Of a stretch of 64,000 nt of DNA, positions 21,941 to 33,829 are shown one piece after another. The stretch spans positions 89,991 through 153,990 of the forward strand of contig MNCI01009404.1 of assembly GCA_015680685.1 (NCBI GenBank), written 5' to 3'. The notes under the pieces were generated by a model. The model saw nothing but the letters and a program-made list of their open reading frames with translations. It did no database searches and had not been told where the DNA came from. The stretch is from Gnetum montanum. Its lineage: Eukaryota; Streptophyta; Gnetopsida; Gnetales; Gnetaceae. The first letter of the stretch is position 1. Each line of letters begins with the position of its first letter. A program made the position numbers and the translations under genes.

Positions 21941-24444
21941 CTCTCATGTTATCTCATGAACTATTTAGTTATTTACATGTTCATAAAAAGTTTTATTCTT
22001 GAAGAATACTTGAATTTGAGAATCAAGAATGGCATTACATCCATGGTGATCACAAGATGCTACTAACATGAGAATTTGGACCAAGCTTTGGAGGAAAATG
22101 ATAAAGAGAGGCATAATTAGATGATCAAGCAAGGAAACTTGGTTATGATTTGTGCCTAATGATTTTTCTCTAATATTTTTGTCTTTATATAACATTTTTT
22201 GAATTATTCAATATTCTTGAATAAGAAATATTATGAAAAATTAGCTATAGGTGTGAAAGTATTAAGGAAAAGATAAGCACATATGTAGTAGGAGCTTGGA
22301 TCTCATGAATTATTATGAAGCATCAATACTTGGGAAGTGTATGAAGATCTTACCCATTTGATACAAATTGAAGGTAAAAGAAAAAAATGTTTTCGATTCA
22401 ATCCTTAAAATTTATGTTACCTAATAGTGATTATCAATTATACAAGTATCTGGAATTCATTTGAATATATCTCTAAGCTAGTACTACATCATTGACATAC
22501 TTTGAATATATATTCTTTTGAGTACTTATGTTCACTGTGGTTAATATGAACTAAGCAATTCCTACTAAAGTAAGATGAAGTACTTACACTTCTATTTTGA
22601 AATTATGAAAACCTCTTAGGAAGTTTGGAAAATGAATGGATAATTTACCTTAAGCTTTCCTAAGATACATGTGATCAATGTAAACATCTTAGAAATTACA
22701 TTATCTCTTGATCTTGTTCTAAAAGTTGATCTATCTTTTATAAGTTGAGTACGAAAGTACTTATTTTACTTCATATGAAAGTACTGTGATTATGGAGATG
22801 TATTGAGAATTTTCTTATGATGTTTTACTTGGATGCAGAATGTGTAATCCTTAACTATATTATGATCTTATTGCTATTTGTAAGATCCCACTCCCTTTTT
22901 GATGATGTCCAAAAAGGGGGAAATTTCATGATCAATCTTGTATATCATATGTGATTGTGATATAAAGATGGTGATCTTATCTTATATGTAGCTTGTAATA
23001 TGATAAATGTGATGACTTGTAATATGATTGTGATCTATGTTGCATGAGAAACTTTGGTATTGAAAGATCATTATGATCTTGTGGATATATTTGACCAGCT
23101 CTGACCTTATGATGGTATTAATGATTATCTTTCTAAGTTTAGAGTTCTGACATTATTCATGTTCTTATTTCTAGGCTCTTGGTCATAAATGTCCTTACTC
23201 AAAAATTCAAAAGTTTCTTAATGTTAAAGAATTATGTGTTGTATTAAGGATGCAATTTTGTTGTAATATTTCATCATCTTTAGTTCAATCAATTTCAAGA
23301 AGTACTAATCCATTTTCTTAAGTTTTGAACATGATAAAAAAGGAGAATATTGTTGACCTTTTAGTATGTCAAAACCTTAAGGAAAATGGAGAATATAAAA
23401 TGTTTGTTGTGGATGATGATTTTGCAAGACATGGACAAGAACCCCACATGAGACCTAAGAACTCAAGAAAATGAGATCTACATTGAGATGAGTAAGTGAA
23501 GACCACATGGGCAAGATGAGAGCATGGATGAAAACAAAAGCTATACATCAAATGAAGATGCTCCAAGGATTACCAAGAAGAAAAATTAATAGGACAAAGC
23601 CTCAAAAGATAGAGCTCAAAAATTAAGGAGATGTCCCCTAAAAATAATAGACATCTTTATCTTAGAATAGATGTCTCCTTAGAAATGTCCCACAGAAGAT
23701 GTTCTATTTTCTAGTGAGATGTATCTCCTAAATTGAGGCAAATCTCATGTAGATGTCCCAACTTTGAAGAAGATGTTTACACTAGCTATTTGGTAGTTGT
23801 TGCATGAATTTTGACAACTTTTTGGAAACTATGAGGCTATCAGAAGATATCAAAATCTTAAGACTTGTGTAAGTACTATTCACACAAGGTCAATCATTAT
23901 CTACACTATGCTATTGTATTCTTGTTCTTCATTGTAACATCACTTTCTTGGTTGTATGTTGTATTATGCTTCAAAGTGCAAGGACATGTAAATTTAGTTA
24001 TAGTCACTCCTTGTGTCTTTCATTTTTTTTGCAGCCCTATGCATTTGATATGCTTCTTGCAAGAAGGAATTCATAGTGAGCTTGTTGGAACCTTACGGAG
24101 TTGAGTGATTTTGTAGTGTTAAAATAATTCAGAGCAAAGCTTAATTTTGTTCAGGTTATGGGATCCTTGAAACTACATTCTAAGTTTATTGAGACCTTGT
24201 AGGGTTGAGTGGTTTTGTAGCAATGAAACACTCCAGTGTAGATGTTAAAGCTTGTATAGGGTGTGATGCTTTTCAAACCATATTTTATTAAGAAATAAAT
24301 TTTGGATGTTTGCAAGGATTCTACCATTTAAGTGTGGACTGATCCAAGTTGGGAAACCACAAAAAATTTTGTATGTATTATGTGGGAAGTGAAATTTTAA
24401 TTAGGGAACTTATTCAACCCCCTTTTATAAGTTCTCAATCCACA
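21941..24444 (+). mobile_element. CopL-1: 3' part of a Sirevirus-like copia element
   Basis: The 3' LTR is 23351-24444 (TGTTGACC to AATCCACA). It is preceded by 1.4 kb of AT-rich internal DNA without a supportable open frame. Two purine tracts sit in that internal part: CCAAAAAGGGGGAAATT at 22909 and AAAAAAGGAGAATAT ending at 23350. The LTR is of the same family as the CopL-2 LTRs (same start TGTKGACCTTTT and the same end CCACA). The 5' part is absent; the element joins AthL-3 DNA directly. Confidence 0.65.
23351..24444 (+). repeat. 3' LTR of CopL-1
   Basis: 1094 bp with TG...CA ends. It carries AGACATCT at 23649 and AGATGTCT at 23669, plus several one-off variants up to 23800. The bases to its right (24445 on) match the middle of the ChrL 3' LTR, which shows that CopL-1 sits inside the ChrL 5' LTR. 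Confidence 0.75.
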
Positions 24445-24597
24445 TCAAAAAAGTGAATACAATACAGTGAATTCAAAATTTTGATTTTGAATGTTAAGGT
24501 AGGGAAAGTCAGGGAGAAAAATATAAGTAGACCTCTTGGGCATCCATTTGGATAAGAGGGAGAGAGTTTATGTAGAGGAGAGATAGGTGTGGGCCTT
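24445..24597 (+). repeat. ChrL 5' LTR, left visible piece
   Basis: It matches about 36096-36225 of the ChrL 3' LTR, including GGTAGGGAAAG, CTCTTGGGCATCC and ATTTGGATAAGAGG. It continues on the other side of CopL-2 at 31424. The first roughly 330 bp of this LTR are not present in the window. Confidence 0.8.
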
Positions 24598-25719
24598 TAG
24601 GTCTTGGTATATCAAAACATTAAGAAAAAAGGAAAACAAGTTTATTTGTATGTGTGTGTAGTTGTTGTGCTTGTAGGACAAGAACTTGGAATTGAGCACA
24701 ATTGCAAACAAGGAATGATGCATTCATCATACACAAGAAAGTCAAGAAAGATGTCTTTGATCATTCAAAAGAAAGTAAAGAAAGGCATCTCTAGGAAGCA
24801 GCACACATCTTGGTAGATTTGGGATGAACTCAAGGAAAATTTGGAAGGACATCTTCAAAAATAGCAAGACATCTTTCCCAAGCCAAAGATGTCTTTCATG
24901 AGGTAAAGACATCTTTATAGAATGTAGAACAAATATAGAAAGATATCTTCCATTGAGGAAAGACGTCTTCTAGGATGGAGACTTTAAAAAGATGTCTTTC
25001 TAAAAATAAAACATCTTCCTAGATTTGAAGGCAAATTTAGAGAGACATCTCAGGCATGAGAAAGACAACTCCCACAACCGTTAGTGATTGTTAGCTAGCT
25101 GTTGCATAAGCTTTAAGAAGGATTTAGTAACATAGTAGCTATAAGAAGACCTCATGTGCATTGGAAAATGTGCAATCATTATTGTATTCATTGTACAATC
25201 ATTTGTAATCATTGAATTCTTTGTTGCTCTTCATTATCTTATCATTTTGGGATTGTACAGTGTGTTGTACCTAATTGTACAAAGATCAACAAATTGAGTT
25301 GCAATATTTTCTTATAATTCTTGTTCATGTTGCCTTGTGAGGTTAAGTTCCTTGAGCTTGTTGAGATCCTATGAGATTGAGTTATTGGTGCTGTGATACA
25401 ACACATCAGTGTGAAGCTCAAGATTGTAAAGGTTGTGGAAGCCTTGAAACCATATTTCCAAGATTGATGGAACCTTGTAGGGTTGAGTGATTTGTGCTAT
25501 GGTAAAACACTCTAAAGTGGGTCTTGAAAACTATACAAAGTGTAGACTCTTCAACCACAATTTGAGGGCAACAAAGTTTAGAGGTCTACTTACAATCTAC
25601 CCTTCAAGTGTGGGGAACCAAGTTGGAGAACCATGTAAATTTGTACGTGTGCTTTGTTTGTTTAATTTTTTACTAGAGGAACTTATTTATCCCTCCCCTT
25701 CTAATTTCAATGATCCACA
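24598..25719 (+). repeat. 5' LTR of CopL-2
   Basis: 1122 bp, TGTGGGCC to TGATCCACA. Exact AGATGTCT or AGACATCT octamers lie at 24749, 24867, 24887, 24907 and 24990, with further variants such as AGACGTCTT at 24961. The 3' LTR has the same arrangement. Confidence 0.85.
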
Positions 25720-25720
25720 A

Positions 25721-25738
25721 GTCATATTAGAGCCTGGT
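25721..25738 (+). other. Primer binding site of CopL-2
   Basis: TCATATTAGAGCCTGGTA starts just after the LTR. It resembles the usual plant initiator-Met primer site TGGTATCAGAGC followed by CAGGT, with mostly transition differences. Confidence 0.65.
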
Positions 25739-25779
25739 ACTCTTTGTTGCATCATCTACTTCAAGAGTGAAAAGTGGAG

Positions 25780-27700
25780 GGGACTTCTTACACAAAGACA
25801 CCCATGTTTGACGAATTCAGCTTCACCTATTGGAAAGTTAGAATGTAAGGGTTCTTCGAATCCATAGAGTTCAAAGTCTAGGAGTCAATCTTGGAAGGCT
25901 ACACACCACTCATTGATGGCACCACCAACATCATCAAGCCTCACAAAAAATGGTCACAAGAAGAAAAGGAGAAGTTCATGTTTGATTCAAAAGCAAAAAA
26001 TTGCTTATATTGTGCTTTGAATAAATCTGAATTTATTAGGGTAGCAGGATGTAAAACAATAAAAGAAACTAGGAAAAATTTAGAAGCTGCTTATGAAGGA
26101 ACTTCTATTGTTAAGAAATCAAATTTGTTAGTTATGCACAGTGAATACGATAAACTCAAAATGTGAGAAGGAGAGAAAATCAAGGATTATTTTTCTAGAG
26201 CTAACGATCTTGTTGTAGCCCTTAGAGGAATAAGGATGTAAAAAAACCAATGAAATTTGGAAAAATTTAGAAGCTACTTATGAAGGAACTTCTATTGTTA
26301 AGCAATCAAATTACTTAGTTATGCAAAGTGAATATGATAAACTCAAAATGTGAGAAGGAGAGAAAATCAAGGATTATTTTTCTAGAGCTAACGCATTTGT
26401 TGTAGTCATTAGAGGAATAAGAAAAGACTTTCTTGAAAGAGATGTCATCATCAAAATGATCAGAACTCTACAACCAAAGTTCAAGCCTAAGGTCACATCC
26501 ATGGAGAAAATTAGAGATTTCTGAACTCTAAAGTTTGAGGAACTTCAAAGTGCTCTCCTTGCCTATGAAATAAATCTCATAAGTGAAGGAGCAATTCAAT
26601 AAAAACCTATTCCACTAAAGACTACCTCCAAGGAGAAGGAGGTAAATGAGCATGATGAGGACAGTGAAGAGGAGATTGCCCTTCTCATCAGAAAGCTTTA
26701 ATGAATAATTGCTAGGAAGAACAAAGGAACATATTTGCAAAGATTCAGTTAGCCTAAAGGTAAAGAAAGAGGTAAGAAATTTTTGAACTGTAACTTAGAT
26801 TTTTCTTCTATAGAATTTTGGATGTGTGGATGTAGAGGCCATGTGGCCTTCAAATGTCCTAGTAGCCTCAAGGTGTAATACAAGAGAAAATCCCTTGAAG
26901 AAGAAAAGAAAAGCAAATTCTATATAAGTTGGAATGATGGGAAATAGAGTGAAGAAGAAGTGGAGAAAGATGTAAGAAATTCTTAGCTCATCTACATGGC
27001 CCTCATTGATGATGATTAATCAGATGATGAACTTAATAATGATGAAAGGTATGAGTTATTATGTAAAGAACTTTTAAATTTTCAGAATCTTTGTAATAAG
27101 TTAAATAAATAAGTTAAGTCTAAAGAATATGAAATATCTTTGTTAAATTCAACTATTTTCAATCTTGATAAATAACTCTCAAACCTAAAGGCTAAGAATG
27201 AGAAGCTAACCTTATCTTTAGGACAAGCCAAAGTGGAAGTTGTGAACATTAAACTAATAAATGAACAATTAATGAAAGGAAAGGAGTTTCTTCAGTTGGT
27301 ACTTGGACAAGGAATAATCCCATGAGGTAAAAGTGGACTTGGATGTTGCCACCAAGAGGAGGAACCTTCATCTTATTTAAAGAAACCATCAAAGAACAAG
27401 AACTCTAGATTAAGGGAAGCTTCTTTTTTACATAAGACTCCTCAATGGTTTGATCCTTCTAGTTATTTTTCCAGTATGAGAATTAGATGTTATTATTGTA
27501 ACAAGATTGGGCATAAACAAAGGGAGAGCAATCTAAAGTTTTATCATATGAGTACATGTACATATCACAAGACTCCTTGGTTTTATCAAAGGGCACTAAG
27601 AAAGGGTTTTATGCTAGATCATAAAGAAGATTGGAAGTCAACCAAAAGGACCAAGGCTATTAAAAGGTAATGGAGAATTAAATAGAACCAAGAGCATCAA
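25780..27700 (+). pseudogene. gag of CopL-2 (UBN2 type) with an internal duplication
   Basis: The frame from about 25891 reads GYTPLIDG, KKWSQEEKEKF, KNLEAAYEGTSIVKKSNLL, EYDKLKM, then KIKDYFSRAN. This is the standard copia gag pattern (W-x-x-L-x-x-Y-E-G-T, then E-Y-x-x-L-K-M, then F-S-R). A 187-bp tandem duplication (26047-26233 and 26234-26420) repeats this core and shifts the frame. The C-terminal gag part (RKDFLERDVIIKMIRTL) continues after the second copy. A knuckle relic near 26820-26865 (MCGCRGHVAFKCP) has lost its first Cys; a second is at 27485-27530 (CYYCNKIGHKQRES), missing its last Cys. A TGA after KLKM occurs in both duplicate copies, so the stop predates the duplication. Confidence 0.7.
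26047..26420 (+). repeat. 187-bp tandem duplication inside gag
   Basis: Two copies, each from GGATGTAAAA to AGAGGAATAA. The differences between copies are few (for example AAGAAATC versus AAGCAATC). Since 187 is not a multiple of 3, the duplication breaks the frame. Confidence 0.9.
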
Positions 27701-27893
27701 GACACTTTCCTTAATAAATTTTTAAGAGGAAGTCATGCATTGGACATTGGGAAAGTTTGGTTCAAGGGAGATTCATCAAAAGAGGAAACAGATTCCTTAG
27801 CCTTTTAGACATCATCATCTTCTGATAGCATGATAGGTAGGTAGAGTTAAGTTTATATTTTTATTTTAAAGGTTTAATTAAGACTATAAACCA

Positions 27894-29160
27894 ATGGCAA
27901 CCTCCCAAAACCTCATTTTTACTTTTGAAGAAAGACGTCTTTCCAAAGTAAAAGAAGTCTCTGCTAAGACATCTTTAGTAGAATCAAGATGTTTCTATGC
28001 TTTTTTGTTTGTTGCAGGAAAGACATATTTGATGAATGAGAGACATCTACTGAATTTTTACATGCAAAAAATACCTCTTTTGTCAAAAAAAAACATCTCA
28101 TTTTTCATTCAAATCCCTCATTTACCCATGGTTATAAAACATAAAACCCCAATTATTTTTGTATTCTTCGACAAAGACCCCATAGAGAAGATTAGGACTC
28201 CATCATTCATAGACATTTTGGTAGAGATGATTCACAAGAAGGTTGGTACATTTATAAATCCATCCAAAAAATGTGCAAGAGGAAGTTCTAGTAGTGTGCT
28301 ACCTTCATACACACCCAAATTTCATAGTACAAGCACCCAACATAGGTTGAGGCTTCAAGAACCACCACCATTATTTCTAAGAATTCTCTTAATTTTACTC
28401 TGCATAGAAAATAGGCACTATTAAATTATTTTAGGCTTTTACACTAGACTACATTTATTTCCATGAATCTTCATGTCCCTAAAATGTTAATTCAAGAATT
28501 CTATTGTTACATTGTTATTTCTGATGCAATTATGGGGGATTTTACATTCACTTTTAATGGGATTGTTGTTGAAGTATCTCCTCAAATTGTTAATGCACTT
28601 TTGGGTATTTCTAGTCCTAATGTCTTCCAAGTTACTATAGTGTCTATGCATGACATTTACACAAATGGTATTATTCCCATATCTCATGATGAATTTTGTG
28701 ATGTATTATTTGGGAAAGATATTTTTTTTATTGTGGTTACATTAGGCGAAGCAAGATGACTCCAAATGCCTCCACCTTGTCACTTATTATTTTATATAAT
28801 ATAATGGTGAAGGAAGGAAGTTACAATTATCTATTATCGGCCCAATGCTATGCACTATATTATTTGCTTATAAGATTACCATTATATTTGGGGCACACTC
28901 TTTGCTGAGACATTCTGAGTCTCTATGCCAAGAAGAGAATCCTTAGGCACCCTTACCTCATCAGCATGCTAATTTGTCAAAAGGGTGTACCTATTCTAGA
29001 GTTGCCTTTATTTAAAGGCAAGTGGAGTCTCACTAAGTACACAGAGAAAAAAATCTCTTCTTGCATAATAGTACTAGGACCTAGCACCAAATCATCAAAA
29101 AAAATGAGGCCTCACCATAGTTAAGAAGGTCAAAATATTCTAGAGCTTAGATTACTTCCT
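27894..29160 (+). pseudogene. Plant transposon protein-like ORF in CopL-2
   Basis: Two open stretches, 27894-28424 (176 codons) and 28463-28759 (98 codons), occupy the place where pol would be. The second reads LIQEFYCYIV, then FTFNGIVVEVSPQIVNALLGISSP, resembling the putative plant transposon protein domain (L-x-x-E-F-Y-x-N, then V-x-G-x-x-V-x-F-S-x-x-x-I-N-x-x-L-G-I-P). In the same frame beyond the stop at 28757, NASTLSLIILYNIMVKEGS and RHPYLISMLICQKGV fit the domain's later helices. The first stretch is basic and contains several AGACATCT-like DNA motifs. Function of the family is unknown. Confidence is limited because the match is by eye. Confidence 0.5.
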
Positions 29161-30263
29161 CTCTAAAGAGGCTATTTAGACCCATTGCCCAAACCTTTGG
29201 AAAGCTTGGAAGGAACCTCTCTTACTTGTGTAAGAGCTTAGATGAGGCTGGGATTTCTCCTTCCTTTGATGGGTAGATATTTGAGGAGGTCACTACTCCT
29301 TCCATCTCTGACAATGAGGAGGATGCTCCTATTCCTCCATTCCATTCTTCAGCAATAGGCCTCTCATGTACATATGACTTAGGAATGGAGTCAGATTCTA
29401 TGCTAAAGGTACCCCAACTGATGTTTAGGGGAAGCACCATGCTTCCATGTCCTAGTAGAGCATCATATTCCAATTTCTCCTACTTTTACTACTCCATCTC
29501 AAGTTGATGCTCCTAGCTCTTTTGAGCAATGAGCTATGGAGAGCATCTTTGGGACCTCGTCCCAATGGGTCCCACTTCAATAGCCACTAACTTCATCAGC
29601 TTCCTCTCAGTTTTAAGTGAAGCTTCATCCTTAGTAAGTTTAACAATGCAATGAGTTTAATCCTCAAATGAGGACACTCAAAAATCCAATTGTCCTAGCA
29701 CCAGTAATGATGATGATGAGAAGGAGACCTATCATCCATCTTGAGTAGTGGTGGATTCTAAATTTGATGATGTTATCAAGGTTAGTGATTGAGCCCTCGA
29801 TAGGATGTTTGTTCTCTTCTTTTGATGATAAAAAAGGATGAGACATTTTGTGGCTCTCATGTATGTGATTCTGGGATTTTGCACATATGTGATTAATCTA
29901 TGAATAGCTGTACTCTATGATGTTGATGGCTAGTTTGATGTAACACATTTTGTAGATGGTTATGGATAGATGGTGTGTTTTTTGGTTATCTTTTTGTGGT
30001 CTATTGATTTTTATTTTACCTTTTTTACTTGCCTCATGTCCTATTGATCCTCCATGCTTATCCTAATCCCTAGCTACCATAGGACTTTATATGTATTTAT
30101 GCTTTTCTTAGAATATCTTTTATGATAGTTGTATATATATTGATATACATCTACAAGTTTAACCTTTTTGGTTATGTCCAAAAAGGGGAAGAAGTATTGT
30201 GCATTATTTGGACAAAGCTAACCCATTTTATTAAGTTTTGTACATTACCAAAAAGGGGAAGAT
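29161..30263 (+). other. 3' internal region of CopL-2
   Basis: No supportable gene. It ends with two purine tracts, CCAAAAAGGGGAAGAAG at 30178 and CCAAAAAGGGGAAGAT ending at 30263, the second directly abutting the LTR start. Confidence 0.6.
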
Positions 30264-31423
30264 TGTGGACCTTTTGGTTTTGGTATGTTAAAATATTAAT
30301 AAAAATGGAAAACAAGTTTTTTTATATGCTTGTGTAGTTGTTGTGCTTGTAGGACAAGAACCTAGATTGAGCAAGGTTGTCGACAAGGAATGATGCATTC
30401 ATCATGCAAGAGAAAGTGAAGAAAGACATATTTGATCATGCAAGAGAAAATAAAGAGAGACATCTTTGGGAAGTAGCAAATGTCTTGGCAGATTTGGGAT
30501 GAACTTACAGAAAATTTAGAAAGACATCTTTAGAAACAACAAGACATCTTTCCCTAGCCAAAGACATCTTTCATGTGGCAAAGATGTCTTTATAGAATGC
30601 AAACCAAATATAGAAAGATATCTTCCATTGAGAAAAGATGCCTTTCAGGAAACAAAGACATCTTCCTAGATTTGAAGGAAAAGTTAGAGAGATGCCTTAT
30701 GCATGAGAAAGACATGTCCCATGACCAGTAGTAACTATTAGCTAGCCATTGCACAAGTTTCAAGAAGGATTTAGTAACACACAAGCTATAAGAAGGCCTC
30801 ATGTTCATTGTAAAATATGTAAGCATTGTTGTATTCATTATATAATCATTTGTAATCATTAAATTCTTTGTTGCTCTTCATTGTATTATCATTTTGGGAT
30901 TGTAAAGTGTGCTATATCTAATTGTAAAAGGATTAGAAAATTGAGTTGTAATCTTTCATTATAATACTTGTTCTTGTTACCCTATAGGGTTCAATTCCTT
31001 TAGCTTGTTGGGATTTTACAAGATTGAGTTGTTGGTGTTGTGGAACAACACTTTGGTATGGAGCTCAAGATTGTAAATTTTGTGGTAGCCTTGAAACCAC
31101 ATTTCCAAGACTGATGGGACCTTGTGGGCTTGAGTGATTTGTGCTATAGTACAACACTTTGAAGCAAGGCTTGACAACTGTACAGGGTGTGGATCCTTCA
31201 ACCACAATTTGAGAGTAGCAAATTTTGGGGGTGTGCTTGCAATCTACCTTCAGAGTGTGAAGTACCCAAGTTGGAAAACCACATAAATTTGTGTGTGTGC
31301 TTTGTTTGTTTATGTTTTGATTTGGGAACTTTATTCATCCCCAACTCTCCCCATGCCTCCCACCTGTGCACACCCCCACCCCTGGCCTACCCCTCACTCA
31401 CCTTCTAAGTTCAACAATCCACA
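30264..31423 (+). repeat. 3' LTR of CopL-2
   Basis: 1160 bp, TGTGGACC to AATCCACA. It aligns with the 5' LTR throughout, with scattered substitutions and small indels, so the insertion is old. Confidence 0.85.
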
Positions 31424-31700
31424 AGAGGTCCAAGATAGACTAAGAAAGTAGTAAGGACAAAGTGATGTTGAGCTCCATTGTAACACCCATTATTATAAGG
31501 CTTTATAGCCATTTTGTGTGTGAGTTTGTTGTATTGGATCTTAAGCACTTGTATATTCTTGACATTTTCTTCTAATATTTTGTATTTTTCTTTTATTTTC
31601 CAACAAGAATAAAGATTTTTTTTTTCTTTTTTCTAATTTTGTGTGTAAGTTTGAAGGATGCAGTTTCAATTTTAGGTTATTGAAGCTAGATACTCGCTAG
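31424..31700 (+). repeat. ChrL 5' LTR, right visible piece
   Basis: It aligns with 36226-36463 of the 3' LTR: AGATCC/GAGCTCC, TGTGTGTGAGTTTGTTGTATT, TAACATTTTGTATTTTTCTTT and the AAGAATAAAGA block. It ends just before the primer site. Confidence 0.75.
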
Positions 31701-31702
31701 AT

Positions 31703-31720
31703 TGTTATTAGAGTAAGGGA
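31703..31720 (+). other. Primer binding site of ChrL
   Basis: TGTTATTAGAGTAAGGGA, resembling the initiator-Met primer site TGGTATCAGAGC with transition-type changes, lies directly after the LTR end. Confidence 0.6.
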
Positions 31721-32039
31721 TTAAAGGCAAATGACTCAAGGAGAGAAATCCTCTACATTAACTCATAAGAATTCACTCATCTCCAACTAAGATTTGATTA
31801 GCCTTCTTTTGGATATCTTGGATGGTCAATTAAATTGGGTATTGGAAATTATTATTGCTTAGGATACCCATTAACCTTCTTTAGCTAGGATTTATGGAAA
31901 TCATGTAAATCCTATTTTGGTATTTCGTATCTCTTGTTGATTCTAACTAGGTACTCAAATTTTTTTTGTGTGTAATCTTAATCCTTTTGTAATTTCTTGT
32001 GCATATTTACATAATTTATGTTTTAGGTCCATTTGATCA

Positions 32040-33030
32040 TGACACCCAAGAAGAAATTAGTCAAGGGCTTAACCAAGGACATGAAAGAATTAAGAAATGT
32101 ACTCAAGATTCTTCTGGATAGAATGAAAAATTTTTAAGAAAAGAATAATCAGCCTCCAATACCAAGGACATATAGGAAAGATGTCAACTTATAATTTTCT
32201 TCATCAAGGGATTCTTTAACAAGGCAACCATCCATGCCAAATCTTGAAATGACATTTCTTCAAGGAATGAAGATATTGGGGAGGATGAAAAATATAATAA
32301 AACACTCATTCTATAATTTTTAGGTTAAGATTTGATAAATATAGATTTCTAAGAGGAACAAATAATGGAATGAAGGCCACTATATCTTTTTTTTTCTTGG
32401 GTAAAGATATTGAATAAGTACTTTCAACTTGAAGATGTATAAGACCACCAAAAAGTATCATATTTTAAAACCAAACTTGAAGGTAAAACACATATTTGAT
32501 GGGAGAAAGACACCAATGATTACCTTGTATCTGATGGTTTAAAAAATTTAAGAAGACCCATCATAGATAAGAGGCAATCTAAAAATTAAAATATCTAAGA
32601 TAAGATGCTAAGAGTATGAATAACTTATATGGGTTTTACAAATCCTTCCAAGAAGCAAAATTTCATAGAATGAGTATGACCAAGCATCTAATTTCAAAGG
32701 AGGATTAAAAAGGAAATATCAACAAGAGATAATATTCTATGAGCCCCAAACATTGTATGAGGATTTTAAATTAGCTCTTAAAATTCAAGGCTTAAATATA
32801 GGTTCAAAAACATCTAAGAGTAAGAACTCAAAAGCTTTTGAGGATGAGAAGGGAGCCAAGGATAAGGAAAATGCCAAAGAAGACATGAATGAGAAACAAG
32901 AGAAGTCTAAAAAAGGCTAAGGTTCCAAGAAAGATTACTTCAATAAAGAAAAGGATCAATGGAATGAGTGTGCTTTCAAATTTCAATAGTTTAATTATGG
33001 TGAGATGAGATATAAGTAATAGAAATGAAA
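32040..33030 (+). pseudogene. gag relic of ChrL
   Basis: It starts ATGACACCCAAGAAG, followed by a Lys-rich segment. Multiple stops follow and no zinc knuckle is clear. The position between primer site and protease and the Lys/Glu-rich composition (32820-32920) are the only support. Confidence 0.4.
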
Positions 33031-33037
33031 GAATCCA

Positions 33038-33280
33038 ATGGTTTTCAAGGGCAAAGAACTTAAAAACTTGAAGAAGGGAGAGTCCTTTAATGAAGGTATT
33101 TCTCATGCTCCAATGATAGTAGATGTAGTTAAAATTAATTCTTGCATTTTCATGGGAAATATGCATATTAATAAAAATCTTATGAGAAAGATGCTTTTTA
33201 GGTTTGGAGATAAGTGTCTTGATAGTGGTAAGTGGGTACACATTTTGATTGATGGTGGTGTAAATTTTTTGTAGGCCTAT
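33038..33280 (+). pseudogene. Protease relic of ChrL
   Basis: The open frame ends in WVHILIDGGVNFL near 33236-33274, which matches the catalytic L-I-D-G/S-G-x-x-x-N-F motif of plant gypsy retropepsins with a short deletion after the motif. Confidence 0.5.
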
Positions 33281-33829
33281 TTCTAAGCTTATCTTGAAGA
33301 CATTTCTACACCCTAGGCCCTATAGAGTTTATTACCTTTTAAAAGATCATTTTAAATAAGTGAATGAAAATTGTATTTTTTTTTCTTTCAAGATTGGTTT
33401 CTTTAAAGACAGAGTATAATGTGATACTCTTCCAATTGATTGTGTTGATGTCATTTTCGAAAGATCTTAGAATTTTGATAACAATGCATCTTTTTTTATA
33501 CTATAAATATTTGGTTAGTGTTAAGAGAATATGGGATACATGATTTGATCCCAATGACTTCTTAGAAGTACAAGGAAAATGCTCCTACAAATGATACATT
33601 GATCTTACTAAGTAAGAATATCTACAAGCACATGAAGAAGCTATACATGGTTTTTTTCATCATGTCTAAACTTGCAACAAATGTAGAGTAGCCTTCAAAT
33701 GAACTTTCTCCAGCAATGCAATCCTTAGCATTTGAATTTTCTAATATTTTTAAAGAAAATTAGAAATGATTCCTCTAATGAGGTCCATTCAACATCAAGT
33801 TAATCTTATTTCTAAAACTACCATTCCAA

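Larger units (their letters stand above)
24598..31423 (+). mobile_element. CopL-2: gag-only Sirevirus-like copia element
   Basis: Both LTRs are complete: 24598-25719 and 30264-31423. The flanking bases ATAGG and AGAGG differ at one position and are the probable target duplication. Internal parts are a Met-initiator-type primer site, a UBN2-type gag with zinc knuckles, and a second coding region of a different kind (27894-29160). No protease, integrase, RT or RNase H motif is visible in the 4.5-kb interior. Two purine tracts precede the 3' LTR (30176-30194 and 30247-30263), a feature described for Sireviruses. The element would need another element's enzymes to move. Confidence 0.75.
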
